This document shows, one piece after another, positions 26,878 to 37,600 of a stretch of DNA of 64,000 nt. The stretch spans positions 1 to 64,000 of the forward strand of contig NZ_JAIUGV010000022.1 in NCBI RefSeq assembly GCF_020164745.1. Reading direction: 5' to 3'. The stretch is from Mesorhizobium sp. ES1-4 (lineage in GTDB: Bacteria > Pseudomonadota > Alphaproteobacteria > Rhizobiales > Rhizobiaceae). The notes beneath the pieces are model-generated. The model made no database searches. It was not told the origin of the DNA and was given only the letters and a program-made list of their open reading frames with translations. Made by a program: the position numbers and the translations under genes. Numbering within the stretch: position 1 is the stretch's first letter; every line of letters begins with the position of its first letter.

Positions 26878-27967
26878 GTCGTTCCTCGCGGCAAGCGCAA
26901 AGCAGGGAATAAGCTTTGGCAAAACTATCAACAATCTTGATGTATAAATTGGCTCTGCACCCGAACACTGGTATTTGGGAATAAGCGTCGCACATCTGTT
27001 CCTCTATCTTACGCGGCAAAATACATGCATCGCCGACCGGCGGCAACGGCTTGGGTTCGGTACCCTTTGCAAAGCAAGTTTTGGCGCACCGACGACAGCC
27101 AGCCTCGGTCGGACCGGGGCCGAAAGTTCCAGGGCCACGCGGCATTGAGCGCCGCCGAAGCCTGCTGACGGCCATCGAGTTTCTCCCGAACCTGGCGCGC
27201 GTCGTCCGGCAGCGACCGCACGGTCGCATCTGCGGCCAAAACTGACGATCTTCGTATGCCGCGGACCTGCAGGACTTTCGAGGTCGTTCGTTCCGATGCC
27301 GGCGATACGCGGCATTGACCTCTGGCCGGCGACCGGCCGGTCTGCCGCGACTGTCAGTTGCTCCGATGCGGGTAAATCGGCGCGCTGAGCCGGCCGACGT
27401 CCGGCAACGTCCAGGTCAACGGCGCCGAAATCTGATCGCGCTGCGATGATGCGGCCGCGCGATCCGGCGCGCGATCCGGTTGCCTGGATGCGGGGCGGCG
27501 TCCCTGTAAGCGCTCATCTACGAATCTTACCCCTGCGCCGAAAGGCCGCCAAGGTAAAAGAACACGTCTTCGATAGCGGTATTCGCGATGTAGCGGTCTC
27601 CCTGAATTGAATCCCGGTGCGGCGAACAGGCACTGGATCAAGCTATGCCACGGGTCGCTCCGATATTCGAACCTCTCCCACAAGCGCTCGCGATTCGACT
27701 GGGGGTGCAAAGGCAGAACGTTCGAAAAACTTCCAAGAACCCCAGTCGATGGCCGATTGTGGAACCTGTGTCGGCCGCTTTTCGGCCGGAAATGGATGGT
27801 CCGCCTTCAGGGCATCCGGCCCGGATCGCTCTTGGCTCTGAGCCCGCTCGCGCTCCCGTTTCGCGCGGCTTCTCGACGCGGTGATGCCCTCCGGTGGGGC
27901 CGCGGCGATTGCGTACCAGTCCAACAACAAAACGGCCCGCTGGCGGTTTGCCATGCGGGCCGATTTG
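26878..27967. other. About 1.1 kb without a recognisable gene
   Basis: Frames up to 132 codons exist on both strands but none resembles a known family or has a convincing start; they are Arg/Pro-rich as expected from wrong-frame GC-rich DNA. This may be degraded sequence between the signalling genes and the recombinase module. Confidence 0.5.
27933..27962 (-). terminator. Rho-independent terminator of the recombinase gene
   Basis: CGGCCCGC (27933-27940) pairs with GCGGGCCG (27955-27962). On the minus strand the stem is followed by TTTTGTTGTT, a good U tract, a few bases past the recombinase stop codon. Confidence 0.75.
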
Positions 27968-29614
27968 TTATTGGTTGCGGGGACCCGCAACCCCTTTTGT
28001 CATAACATCGTCGGGCTGTTCATTTGGGTCAGGTTTGGCGAGTTCGAGGATGCCGAAAAGCTCGCCGCGTAGCTCGGCATGGACCTCGCCGCGCTTGTCA
28101 CCGGGCATGAGCACGATCTCTCCGATCAACGAGCGCAGCGCCTCGGCGGCTGGACGTCCATCATCGTTATCGGCAAGCGCTTGCGTGAGTTGCTCGACCC
28201 GCTTCTTATAAAGAGTGGCGATGTTGGGATGCAGGTCAGGCACGTCAGTGGGCGTCACCGCCAGACGCGCGGTGATCTCCGCCTTCTGCCTCTCCAGGTC
28301 TTCCATTCTCGCTTTCATGGAAGGTTGGTATAGGCCATCCTCGATCGCAGCCATGATGCCGGCGATGGCGCGCTCGATCTTGTCGAGCGCCTTGCGGTCC
28401 TGTTCGCCTTGCGCGCGACGCTCCTGGTTGAGGCGGTTGGTCTCCTGGGCATAGGCTCTGATCGCCTCCGCCACGGCATCGGCCGAGACCAGCCTTTCCT
28501 TCAGGCCTGCGAGGACCCGCTGCTCGATCTTCTCGCGGGTGATGGAGCGGCCATTGTCGCAGATGCCCCGGCGCTGGTGGTTGAGGCAGGCATAACGGTC
28601 GCGAGTGAACAGGCCGTAGCGCCCGCCGCAGCTGCCGCAGGTGAGCAAGCCGGAAAGGAGGGAGACCGGCCGCTTCATGGTATGCAGCTTCCTGGCCCGG
28701 GCCTTGCGCGTGGCGATCGTCACCGCCTCGAACTGGCTGGCGATGGACTTCTGTCTCTCCTTCACGGCCTGCCACAATTCGTCGTCGACGATCCTGAGAT
28801 GCGGCACCTCGGTGCGGATCCACTTGATTGGCGGATTGGCCCGAGAGACGCGCTTACCCGTGGCAGGATCCTTGACGAAGTGCAGGCGGTTCCAAACTAG
28901 GAGACCGGTGTAGAGCTCGTTGTTGATGACGCCTGTTCCCCGGATCACATGCCCGCGCACGCTGGTGTCGCCCCAGTGCCGGCCAAGCGGGCCGGGAATG
29001 CCCTCCTTGTTGAGGTCGACGGCGATCGCCTTCGGGCTCTTGCCGGCGGCGAACTCGCGGAAGATTCGACGCACGATGGTCGCTTCCTCCGGCACGATCG
29101 CGCGGTCCCCCCGGATGGGCTCGCCTGCGGCATCCAGTTTCTTCAGCACCCGGTAGCCGTAGCACAGCCCGCCCCCGGCCTTACCCTTCTCCACCCTTCC
29201 CCGCAGGCCGCGATGGGTCTTGAGGGCAAGGTCCTTGAGGAAGAGAGCATTCATCGTGCCCTTGAGGCCGACATGCAACTCGCTGATCTCGCCCTCGGCC
29301 AAGGTGACAATGGTAACGCCGGCGAATTTGAGATGCTTAAAGAGGGTAGCGACGTCTGCCTGGTCGCGGCTGATGCGATCGAGCGCCTCGGCCAGCACCA
29401 CCTCGAAGCGGCCGCGCTGGGCATCGCGCACCAAATGCTGGATGCCCGGCCGCAGCACTGTGCTGGCACCGGAGATTGCCGCATCCTCATAAGTTCCCGC
29501 CACGCTCCAGCCCTCCCGCGCCGCCTGCTCTCGGCACAGCCTCAACTGGTCCGCGATGGAGGCATCCCGCTGGCTGTCGGAAGAGTAGCGGGCATAGAGT
29601 GCAACACGGGTCAT
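27968..29614 (-). CDS. Large serine recombinase (resolvase-type integrase)
   Basis: A 548-residue site-specific recombinase. The N-terminal resolvase domain has the catalytic serine in ALYARYSSDSQRDASI and the usual LAEALDRISRDQADVA motif. A recombinase domain follows (KAIAVDLNKEGIPGPLGRHW), then a zinc-ribbon with CGSCGG and ACLNHQRRGICDN, and a coiled-coil region to the C-terminus. All expected domains appear intact. It overlaps the upstream small gene by four bases (ATGA). Such enzymes mobilise phages, integrative elements or simple transposon-like islands. I could not identify att sites. Confidence 0.93.
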   Translation of the reverse strand: MTRVALYARYSSDSQRDASIADQLRLCREQAAREGWSVAGTYEDAAISGASTVLRPGIQHLVRDAQRGRFEVVLAEALDRISRDQADVATLFKHLKFAGVTIVTLAEGEISELHVGLKGTMNALFLKDLALKTHRGLRGRVEKGKAGGGLCYGYRVLKKLDAAGEPIRGDRAIVPEEATIVRRIFREFAAGKSPKAIAVDLNKEGIPGPLGRHWGDTSVRGHVIRGTGVINNELYTGLLVWNRLHFVKDPATGKRVSRANPPIKWIRTEVPHLRIVDDELWQAVKERQKSIASQFEAVTIATRKARARKLHTMKRPVSLLSGLLTCGSCGGRYGLFTRDRYACLNHQRRGICDNGRSITREKIEQRVLAGLKERLVSADAVAEAIRAYAQETNRLNQERRAQGEQDRKALDKIERAIAGIMAAIEDGLYQPSMKARMEDLERQKAEITARLAVTPTDVPDLHPNIATLYKKRVEQLTQALADNDDGRPAAEALRSLIGEIVLMPGDKRGEVHAELRGELFGILELAKPDPNEQPDDVMTKGVAGPRNQ

Positions 29615-29922
29615 GGCGGCAGATCCTCTCTCTTCTTCTCAACGGGTTTGCCATCCGGCGCCCTGCCCTCTCCCTCGCGGCGGCCCGGCCGATTGTCGTT
29701 GGCCGCCAGCCGCGCCTCGGATGCCTCCCGTGCCAACTGCCGGCCGATCAGCCGGGCGATGTCCAGCACCGCTCGATCCACCTTGGCCGCGGCCGTGAGT
29801 TCGGGGCGATCTTCGGGGCTGACGAGATCGCCGTTGTCGTTCGCCGGAACCAAAGCCTTTAAGCCAGTCCTCGTTTCCTCTGCCATCGCGGTCGCTCTCC
29901 CAATGGTGGATCGACCTGCCAT
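29611..29922 (-). CDS. Small recombinase-associated protein
   Basis: A 103-residue charged protein of unknown function, translationally coupled to the recombinase by an ATGA overlap. It has two ANDN motifs (VPANDNGDL, LAANDNRPG), which I know from small proteins beside rhizobial recombinase and phage genes. Two starts are plausible: ATG 29922 with AGAGG upstream, or ATG 29886. The C-terminus is Lys/Glu/Pro-rich and probably disordered. Confidence 0.65.
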   Translation of the reverse strand: MAGRSTIGRATAMAEETRTGLKALVPANDNGDLVSPEDRPELTAAAKVDRAVLDIARLIGRQLAREASEARLAANDNRPGRREGEGRAPDGKPVEKKREDLPP

Positions 29923-30026
29923 CAGAGTCCTCTAGACGGCGAAGGAAAGAACGACGTTCATGTCGTAGGGCCATAGCGCGCAATGACGTGCGCCGTGCGG
30001 TTTCGGCGTTTCAGAAGACCGCTACA

Positions 30027-30650
30027 TCACCAACGGTACTCTCCCAGCGCAGCGACCAGCTTGACTGCGGACTCCCAATGCTTGGCAACATCGCGCCGCG
30101 TCCTTTCCCGGCTACGGTGTCCAACCGGCAAACCTCCTGCGATCGCTCTTAAGTCACGCAGTACGGAAGCTATATGCGGCCACGGGAAGTCGGTAGGATC
30201 ACCAATATCCCGGTCGGCGCCGACGATCATTTCTAACTTGGCGATGACGCCAATGAGCGACGTTGCCGCGACCTCAGGGATAGAATCTTGAAGCTTAAGA
30301 GCTTCGGTCATCGCAAAGACCTCTGCCTCCCGCGCAACCGCGTACTCCTGTGGACCACCGAGAATGCGCGCCGGTCGGTCTCGAACTCGCGTTGGAGAAT
30401 CTGCGGTCAATCCCTGAATTCTGGGATTGACTATGATTTGGCTCTCCAACCGCTGCTGCACGCGACATAGCAGCAGGGAGATGTACCGAGCCATTTTCCA
30501 ATCGCTCACCAGCAGAAGTGCGGGATCGCGTAGGGCTGCCGGTTGCAATTCCGTGTCGTTGCGGCTTGCGGCGAGAACATTCGGCTTTTTCGCTGCCACA
30601 GCATGGTCTCCTTTCGCGGGGCAAGTTTCACTCAGTGGGTCCAAAACCAT
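30027..30650 (-). CDS. Rhizobial hypothetical protein beside XRE regulator
   Basis: About 207 residues, unknown function. The C-terminal half has a helical pattern and a segment IAKLEMIVGADRDIGDPTDF followed by WPHIASVLRDLRAIAG, which I recall from hypothetical proteins in rhizobial accessory regions. The frame is open to 30758, but that would overlap the start of the divergent XRE gene, so ATG 30650 is preferred; the true start is uncertain. It is divergent from the XRE gene and could be its target. Confidence 0.6.
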   Translation of the reverse strand: MVLDPLSETCPAKGDHAVAAKKPNVLAASRNDTELQPAALRDPALLLVSDWKMARYISLLLCRVQQRLESQIIVNPRIQGLTADSPTRVRDRPARILGGPQEYAVAREAEVFAMTEALKLQDSIPEVAATSLIGVIAKLEMIVGADRDIGDPTDFPWPHIASVLRDLRAIAGGLPVGHRSRERTRRDVAKHWESAVKLVAALGEYRW

Positions 30651-30731
30651 GAAGGAGCCCGGCCTTCCGAAATGTGATTTGTAGAGAATACTCCGTGGTG
30701 AAATACTCTGCAAGGCGCTGGTGTCGGATTC

Positions 30732-30980
30732 ATGGAAATCCGAGAAGCGTTCGCGCAAAACCTAAGAGCCTTGCGGCGGGCTAGAGGCCTGTCACAGGAA
30801 GAGCTTGCGCACCGGGCTGGGATCGATCGCACCTATATCAGCGCGTTGGAACGCAACGTGTACAACGCGAGCATCGACGTCGTTGACCGACTGGCTGAAG
30901 TGCTGGGTGTGGATGTCGCAGAACTGCTGAAACGACCCTCAGCTGACCCGCAGAGATCGAAGTCTGAGCCTGACGAATAG
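30732..30980 (+). CDS. XRE family transcriptional regulator
   Basis: An 82-residue protein that is essentially one Cro/C1-type helix-turn-helix: LRALRRARGLSQEELAHRAG, then IDRTYISALERN, then IDVVDRLAEVLGVDVAELL. The C-terminus is short and charged. It is expected to act as a dimeric repressor. It sits next to the divergent hypothetical gene and the recombinase module, as is common in mobile elements. Confidence 0.9.
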   Translation: MEIREAFAQNLRALRRARGLSQEELAHRAGIDRTYISALERNVYNASIDVVDRLAEVLGVDVAELLKRPSADPQRSKSEPDE

Positions 30981-31498
30981 AGAAGTTGATAAGGTTGACG
31001 GACCCATGGCCATGCGTCAGCTAATTCTGCGCGTATTCTGCGGGAGAACGGCCTGACGCAGGAAGACGTTGGAAGCGCGCCCTGAATTCAGTTCATAGGA
31101 ATGTTCTTGGCGGAAGCCGCTCGCCCGCGCGCCATTAACAGGCGCTGTAGCGTGCGAGCGGCTGCTTCGCGCCCCAAGTTGGACGCAGAACCCACTTTGC
31201 GGGTTTCCCGAAAGCTGACACATGCAGCGGCCACCTTGGAGGTCCGGTCGCGCCAGGTATCTACCCTGTGCCGAGGGTCAGTATGAACTACCGATCAGGG
31301 CGAGCCGAGGTGTTCGTTCGCGTGATGGCGCGGGCGCACTGAAATCCGCGATTATTAGGACCTTCTGTCAGCGGCCCGGAGACATTCTCGTGAACCCCTA
31401 CTGCGTAGCCGCGACTTGCAGCCTTGCCGATGATCTTGATCCCGGAAAGTCGACGATCCTGTTCGGTAGCGGCGCGTCGAATTGAGATAGAAGCAATC
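30981..31498. other. Intergenic stretch, no gene recognised
   Basis: About 520 bases between the XRE gene and the efflux operon. Short frames only, none recognisable. The last part serves as the leader of the efflux operon. Confidence 0.5.
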
Positions 31499-32593
31499 AT
31501 GAGCCCATCTCGCAAGACTGCAATCGCCTTCGTCGCGCTCGTGGTGATGCCGTGGGCAGCTATATGGAGCTGGCAGTGGTTCACGATCGGTCGGTACGAG
31601 GAAAGGACCGACAACGCCTATCTGCGCTCTGACATCACAAGTATCGCTCCCAAGCTGGCTGGCTATGTCGTCGAAGTCGACGTGGAAGATAATGCTAGCG
31701 TTTCGAAGGGCGCCGTTCTGTTTCGCATCGATGACAGCGACTACAAGGCCAAGGTGGAGCAGGCGAAGGCCAATGTCGACGCCCGGCGGGCGGAAATCGC
31801 CAACATCGACGCAAGCCAAAAACTGCAAGATGCATTGATCGCGCAGGCCGAGGCGCAGAAACAGTCAGCCGCCGCCGACCTCCAGTTCGCCCGTGCCAAC
31901 CTGACCCGCTATGTTACACTGCAGAAGAACGGCACTGCCAGCGATCAGAAACTGCAGGATGCACAAGCCAGCTACGACAAGGCAAAGGCGTCCTTGGACG
32001 GCGCAGAAGCCAATCTGCTGGCTCAAAGGCTGAAGCTCGGCGTCTTGGAAGCACAATTGTCCGGTTCGCACGCGGCCCTGTCACAGGCGAAGGCCGCTCT
32101 CGATCTGGCTATGCTCGACCTCGACAACACGGTCGTGAGAGCCCCGGTCGACGGGATCGTCGGCAATCGGCAAATCCGTGTCGGCCATTATGTCACTCCA
32201 GGGAATGGGGCCTTGGACATCGTTCCCGTCGACGATGTCTGGATCGTCGCCAACTTCAAGGAAACGCAGCTCAGCTTGGTCGAGATTGGCCAACGGGTAC
32301 GCGTCACGGTCGATGAATATCCAGATCAAGAAATCGACGGTATTGTCGAAAGCTTCGCTCCCGGCAGCGGCGCGGCGTTCAGCCTGCTGCCGCCGGACAA
32401 TGCCACCGGAAATTTCATCCGCGTTGTCCAGCGTGTGCCGGTGAAGATCAGGATGATACGAAACCCGTTGCCTGGCCGCCTCGTGCCGGGGCTCTCCGCC
32501 CGCGTTGCCATCGCCCTCGGAGCGGGCGACGTTCCCGTGGTAGCGTTGGAAATGCCGTCCGGCGACAGTGCCAACGGACGCCCGGTACAGTGA
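31499..32593 (+). CDS. HlyD/EmrA-type efflux adaptor
   Basis: A 364-residue membrane-fusion protein. A single N-terminal anchor (about 8-27), then lipoyl half ITSIAPKLAGYVVEVDVEDN, a long helical hairpin rich in Ala/Lys/Gln, the second lipoyl half (VVRAPVDGIVGNRQIRVGHY) and a beta-barrel (DVWIVANFKETQL) typical of EmrA. It couples to the MFS pump encoded immediately downstream; stop and start share a base. The frame is open upstream to 31424, but ATG 31499 precedes the membrane anchor at the usual distance. The substrate is probably a toxic or hydrophobic compound (inference). Confidence 0.92.
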   Translation: MSPSRKTAIAFVALVVMPWAAIWSWQWFTIGRYEERTDNAYLRSDITSIAPKLAGYVVEVDVEDNASVSKGAVLFRIDDSDYKAKVEQAKANVDARRAEIANIDASQKLQDALIAQAEAQKQSAAADLQFARANLTRYVTLQKNGTASDQKLQDAQASYDKAKASLDGAEANLLAQRLKLGVLEAQLSGSHAALSQAKAALDLAMLDLDNTVVRAPVDGIVGNRQIRVGHYVTPGNGALDIVPVDDVWIVANFKETQLSLVEIGQRVRVTVDEYPDQEIDGIVESFAPGSGAAFSLLPPDNATGNFIRVVQRVPVKIRMIRNPLPGRLVPGLSARVAIALGAGDVPVVALEMPSGDSANGRPVQ

Positions 32594-34173
32594 TGCACCG
32601 CACCAGAGCGTTCCGCCATCCTGATACCCTGCTGTGGGCCTGGCTTGTCGCAACTGGTGTTGTATTGGCCGCCTTCATGGATGCAGTGGCATCCACTGCA
32701 CTGTCCATCGGCCGGATCGACATGCTCGGCGACATCTACGCAACGCCGGATGAACTGGCCATGGTCGACATCGCATTCATCGCGGCCAAGCTGACGGCCT
32801 TCCTTGTCGCTCCGATGTTTGTCACAGCCGCCAGGCCGACCGCCTGCCTGCGTGCGGGGGTCGTGATGCTTCTGCTGGGTTGCGCGGCAATGACGCTCTC
32901 GGCGGATCTTATCTGGATTTGTGTCTTCCGCGTCGTCCAGGGGCTGGCTGGCGGCACAATTCTCGTAGCTGGCCAGACGCTGCTGTTTTTTCGGTTCCCG
33001 TCTCGACATCAGCCGATTGTCCAAGCCGTTTTTGCCGTGGGCGCCGTAATGGCTCCAACGACGATTACGCCGGCCCTGCAGGGCTGGTTGGTCGATCATT
33101 TCTCCTGGGACTGGATATTCCTCGCCAACGTCCCGCTCGGCATCGCCGCCCTTGTCCTTCTGGCGGCGGATGGCAATCGGACATACTGGCGGGCAACCAC
33201 GCTCCCCGTCGTCGAGGTCATTGTGCTCGGCATCAGTACCGCGCTTTTGACATACGTGCTGCTGCAGGGCAGCAGGTTCAATTGGTTCGACGACATGGCG
33301 ATCATCGGCCTTTCGACCATCGGTGTGGCGGCCGCCGGCCTTGTGGTTGTCCGGGAGGCCCGGTTCCGCTCAGGCTCACTTCAGGCGGTCGCGCCTTTCG
33401 CCGATCCGGACTTTCGCTTTGGGTTTCTTGTCAGCCTCGTCGCGGGCTTTGCTCTTTCGGGCAGCACCTATCTCATCCCGGCTTTTGCCCTCAACGTTCT
33501 CGATTTTACGGCCACGGCCGCAGGTGTGCTTCTGCTGCCCAGCGGAGCCATGCTGGCGCTGGGACTTCTGTTCTCCGGCCTCCTCATCGAAAAGGCCGGA
33601 GTTCACCCGATCGCCCTTGTTCCGTTTGGAGTCCTGCTCTTCTCCGGAGCCATGTGGCTCCTCTCCGGTTCGACGAGCGGTAGCGGCACACCCGACCTGA
33701 CCCCGGCCCTGTTTCTGCGAGGATCAGGTCTCGGTCTTCTGTTCGTGGCACTGACGCTGGTTACGCTGCGTGGACTTGCTGCCGATATCCTGCCGTTTGG
33801 AATAGGGCTGTTCAATCTCGGCAAGCAGGCTGGTGGTCTGATCGGCACGGCGCTCTTGCAAACGTATATCGATCACCAGAACGCTCTCAACCGAACGATG
33901 TTGTCCACCCACCTTGTCGGTGGCGATCCGACCCTGGACCAGCGCTTGAGGGCCACTGCGAACATTCTCACTTCGAACGGTGCCGACATTCTAGCGGCGC
34001 CCAAGATCGCTTTCCCATTGTTGCAGCGCTCTCTTGAAAGGCAAGCCTCCACGATCTCGTTCGACGAAGCTTTCTTCGCGCTGGTGTTGCTGTTCGCGGT
34101 TGCTGCGCCATGCCTGATTGGCGCCAAGCAACTGTTCAGTCGCAAAGTTCCCCGGCGGAATCAAACTGGATGA
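32593..34173 (+). CDS. DHA2-type MFS efflux transporter (EmrB-like)
   Basis: A 526-residue inner-membrane transporter with about 14 hydrophobic segments, the drug:H+ antiporter-2 layout. Motifs include RVVQGLAGGTILVAGQTLLF (motif A/B region) and DWIFLANVPLGIAAL after it, typical of EmrB relatives. The ATG overlaps the EmrA-like stop by one base (TGATG); a GTG one codon earlier is also possible. The pair would need a TolC-like partner encoded elsewhere. No adjacent regulator gene is present apart from the XRE gene upstream. Confidence 0.92.
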   Translation: MHRTRAFRHPDTLLWAWLVATGVVLAAFMDAVASTALSIGRIDMLGDIYATPDELAMVDIAFIAAKLTAFLVAPMFVTAARPTACLRAGVVMLLLGCAAMTLSADLIWICVFRVVQGLAGGTILVAGQTLLFFRFPSRHQPIVQAVFAVGAVMAPTTITPALQGWLVDHFSWDWIFLANVPLGIAALVLLAADGNRTYWRATTLPVVEVIVLGISTALLTYVLLQGSRFNWFDDMAIIGLSTIGVAAAGLVVVREARFRSGSLQAVAPFADPDFRFGFLVSLVAGFALSGSTYLIPAFALNVLDFTATAAGVLLLPSGAMLALGLLFSGLLIEKAGVHPIALVPFGVLLFSGAMWLLSGSTSGSGTPDLTPALFLRGSGLGLLFVALTLVTLRGLAADILPFGIGLFNLGKQAGGLIGTALLQTYIDHQNALNRTMLSTHLVGGDPTLDQRLRATANILTSNGADILAAPKIAFPLLQRSLERQASTISFDEAFFALVLLFAVAAPCLIGAKQLFSRKVPRRNQTG

Positions 34174-34280
34174 GCATCCTACATTTTGGAACAGATGTCC
34201 TTATCGTCATAGCTTCTAACTTGAATCTTGCGAGCCACGTCCACTAGACCAGACTGGGATGAACACGCGGCCGCGTCGCG

Positions 34281-34560
34281 CTGCGGTTCATGGATTTCCA
34301 TGAGATGCGGCTGGGGCGCGGCGCTGCTTATGGTGAGTTTTGGTTCGTCAGCCCAGATCCCAGCTACTGAGAGTAAGTGCTATACGGGGAGCCGACCAGG
34401 CCTTGTTTGAGGCGCTGTAGCTTCAATCGGGACGTCTAGGTGCCTCACCCCGAAAGTTAGGTCACTCACATCTCATGGATTTCCATGAGGTGCGGCTGCG
34501 GCGTGGTCCGGTTAAGATGATGAACCAATTCGCGAGCCCAGATGGTCAACGATGAGAGTT
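34281..34560. repeat. Imperfect direct repeat with palindromes upstream of the PAS kinase
   Basis: Two related stretches of about 85 bases, starting near 34287 and 34471, share CATGGATTTCCATGAG, TGCGGCTG, GCCCAGAT and TGAGAGT in the same order. Each carries a palindrome: TCATGGATTTCCATGA at 34288-34303, and CTCATGGATTTCCATGAG at 34472-34489. The rest of the 34174-34610 gap contains no gene. The position suggests operators for the downstream operon or the upstream efflux operon. Confidence 0.65.
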
Positions 34561-34610
34561 AAAGAAGGCGCTGACAGTCTCCGCCTTTCATTGTCCGGTA
34601 GGAGAAGACA

Positions 34611-37600
34611 ATGACGACAGCGTTCAACTCGCCTAGCGATCCCGACGCGGAAGCGTTGCGGGCGGCTCGGCTCATCGAAAGCGTGGTCGGCAATGGGTGG
34701 GCGACAGACGCGGCCGGCCGATTCAGCTATGTTACTCCCAGCACGCTATCGCTTCTCGGCACGACGCTGGAGGAGTTCAACACTTGGCCAGAAGATGGCT
34801 CCGCGGGTTGGAAGCGGCTAATCCATCCAGACGACTATGACCGAGCCGTGGCCGAGTGGCGTCGCTGCCTGCGGACAGGTGAGCACTACAATGTGGAGCA
34901 CCGCATTTTGCGCGCGAGCGGTGCTTACGGTTGGAGTCGAAGCTCCGGACAGCCGCTGTGCGATAGCGAAGGTAACGCCGTCGCATGGTATGGCACACTA
35001 ATTGAAGGCGATGCGCCGTCCGCAGCCACAGAGCGATTCGCCGATGTGATCAGTGCGGCACTTGAGAAGGAAGCCGCCTCCGACGCTCTCCATTCTCTGA
35101 GTCTCGTCCATCCGGATGACCGGACAGCGGCGGCGCATGCAGTCGCCCGCGCCTTCTGGACGGGTGTCCCCCAAGTAACGAGGCACAGGCAACTGCAGGC
35201 CGACGGAAGTTATCGCTGGAACGAGACCCGATCGGAGCCCGGCTACAGTGTCAGTGTGGACATTGATGATCTGGTGACAGACGGGGAGCCGCTTTCCGGG
35301 GCGGACCTGGATCTCTTGATGGAGAACAATGCCGGGCCAATTCCATCGGCGAAAATCGTTGAAAGCATATTCGGGAACGGATGGGCGTTCGATGCAGCGG
35401 GTAGATGGATCTACCTGCATCCATTCGCGCTGAGCTCCCTCGGGGTGACGCTGGAGGATCTGAACGCTCCATTGAACGAGGGGTACACCGCCTGGAAGCG
35501 TTTGCTTCATCCAGACGACTATGAGCAGATCGCGGTTATCTGGCGCCATTGTCTGAGGACCGGCGATCATTTCAATGTCGAGTTTCGCTTTCGGCGCGCA
35601 AACGGCACCTATGTATGGGCCCGAACCGCCGCGCGGCCCGCGCGCGACAGCCAGGGTCGTATCACGGGATGGTACGGAATCGCGCTCGACAACGATGTCT
35701 ACAAGAAAACCGTGGCGGAGCTGCGCGGTCGCGAGCGGGAACTTTCTCAGCTCGTCGACATGGTCCCAGTCCAGATAAGACGTCTGACTCCTGAAGGCGA
35801 GCCGATCTTCTTCAACAGACGTTTGCTTGATTTCTTCGGTTTCGACGGTGTGGCGGATTTGGACAAGCCGGGGATGACCCGGCTGGCGGCGGCCATACAG
35901 TCCCTCGTCTATCCCGAAGACGCGGCAGGCCTCCTTGAGACAGTCCGCCAATCCCTGGCTACTGGCGAACCATACTCCATGAAGTATCGAATGCGCCGTG
36001 CGGACGGAGCGTACCGCTGGGTGGATGGTCGCGGCGAGCCGCTGCGTGATCACAGCGGCGCGATCATTCAGTGGTATGCAATTTCTATCGACATCGACGA
36101 CGAGATGCGCGCACAGGAAGCGTTGCGCGACCGAGAGCGGGAACTCTCGCAACTTGTTGACATGGTGCCGAGCTTCCTGTGGCGCCTGTCTGCGTCGGGC
36201 GAGCCGGTCTTCTTCAGCAAGCGAATGGTTGAGTATCTCGGCCTCGACGTAGGAGGATACGAGAATGGGGGAGGAAACGGTCTGAAGGCGGCCATTACGG
36301 CTGTCGTACATCCCGATGACGTGGCCAAGCTGGAAGCTGCGATCAACCACTCCGTCGCCACCGGCGAGAGCTTCTCCCTGAACTATCGCCTGCGTCGCGC
36401 TGACGGTGTCTTTCGATGGATGTCAGGCCGTGCGGAACCGATGCGAAACGAGTGTGGGGCTGTCGTACAGTGGTACGGTCTTTCGCACGACATCGACGAC
36501 CAGGTGAGGGCAGAAGAAGCGCTGCGGAAAGCCAACCGGCAACTGGAGCAAATGATTGACGCCGTGCCCGTGAATATCCTGAGCTTTGCCCCTTCAGGCA
36601 GGATCACCTACACCAGCAAGCGATACCTGGAGAAGGTCGGTTCGCCACCGACGCACATCAATGACTTCGATGCCCTGGCCCGGGACCTGGCCCATCCTGA
36701 AGACTTTCCGACAATGTTTCGGAGGGCATCGAATGGCTTTGCGTCCGGCCAGCCTTTTATGAACCGCTTTCGTCGACGCGAGAAGGATGGCGTCTACCGC
36801 TGGATAGAAGCTCGAGCGCAACCGTTAAGGGATACCGATGGTGCGATCGTTCAATGGTATATGGCTTCAATCGACATCGAAGACGAGATGCGGGCGCAGG
36901 AGGCATTGCGCGAAAGAGAGCGCGAGCTCCAGCAGCTTGTCGATGCCTTGCCGGTCCACATCTGGAGCTGGACGCCAGATGGCAAGCTTGCGTACGTCAA
37001 TAGGCGGTCTTTGGAGGATCTCGGCATCTACGGAGCGGACTTCGAAGACTTCACCAGGGTGGCGCAAGAGCTGATTCATCCCGAAGATGCTCCCGAGGTG
37101 CTCAATAGGTCAGCCAACTGCCTCAAAACTGGCGACTCCTTCATCATGCGGTATCGCCGGCGTTGGAAAGACGGCAGCTATCGCTGGATAGAAGGGCGTT
37201 GCGAGCCTCTGCGCGATCGGGACGGAGCCATCGTTCACTGGTACCAGGTCTCCATCGACATCGACGAGGAGATGCGCGCACAGGTGGCGCTGCGCGAGAG
37301 AGAACGTTCGCTGTGGCAGCTGGTTGAAACGCTGCCGGTGATGATCGATTGCGCCGCACCGAATGGTGAGCCGATATATCGAAGCCGTCAGCTCCGCGAG
37401 TTCCTCGGATATGAGTTGGAGATATTGGACGGTAAGGGAAAATCCCGCCTATCCGGGACACTCGACGAAGGCGTTCATCCTGACGACCTGGCGGGCGTCA
37501 AAGCGAACTATGCTCATTCGTTGGCCACTGGCGAACCGTATGCGCGGAGGCACCGTCTGCGTCGCTTCGATGGCGAATATTGCTGGGTCGATACGCGCGC

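Noticed and set aside
27354..27710. Minus-strand frame of 118 codons in the gap before the recombinase
   Set aside because: Arg/Pro/Ser-rich wrong-frame composition, no start signal and no family.
27973..27992. Inverted repeat GGTTGCGGG/CCCGCAACC as recombinase att site
   Set aside because: It lies inside the recombinase 3' coding end next to the terminator and no second copy was seen in the window.
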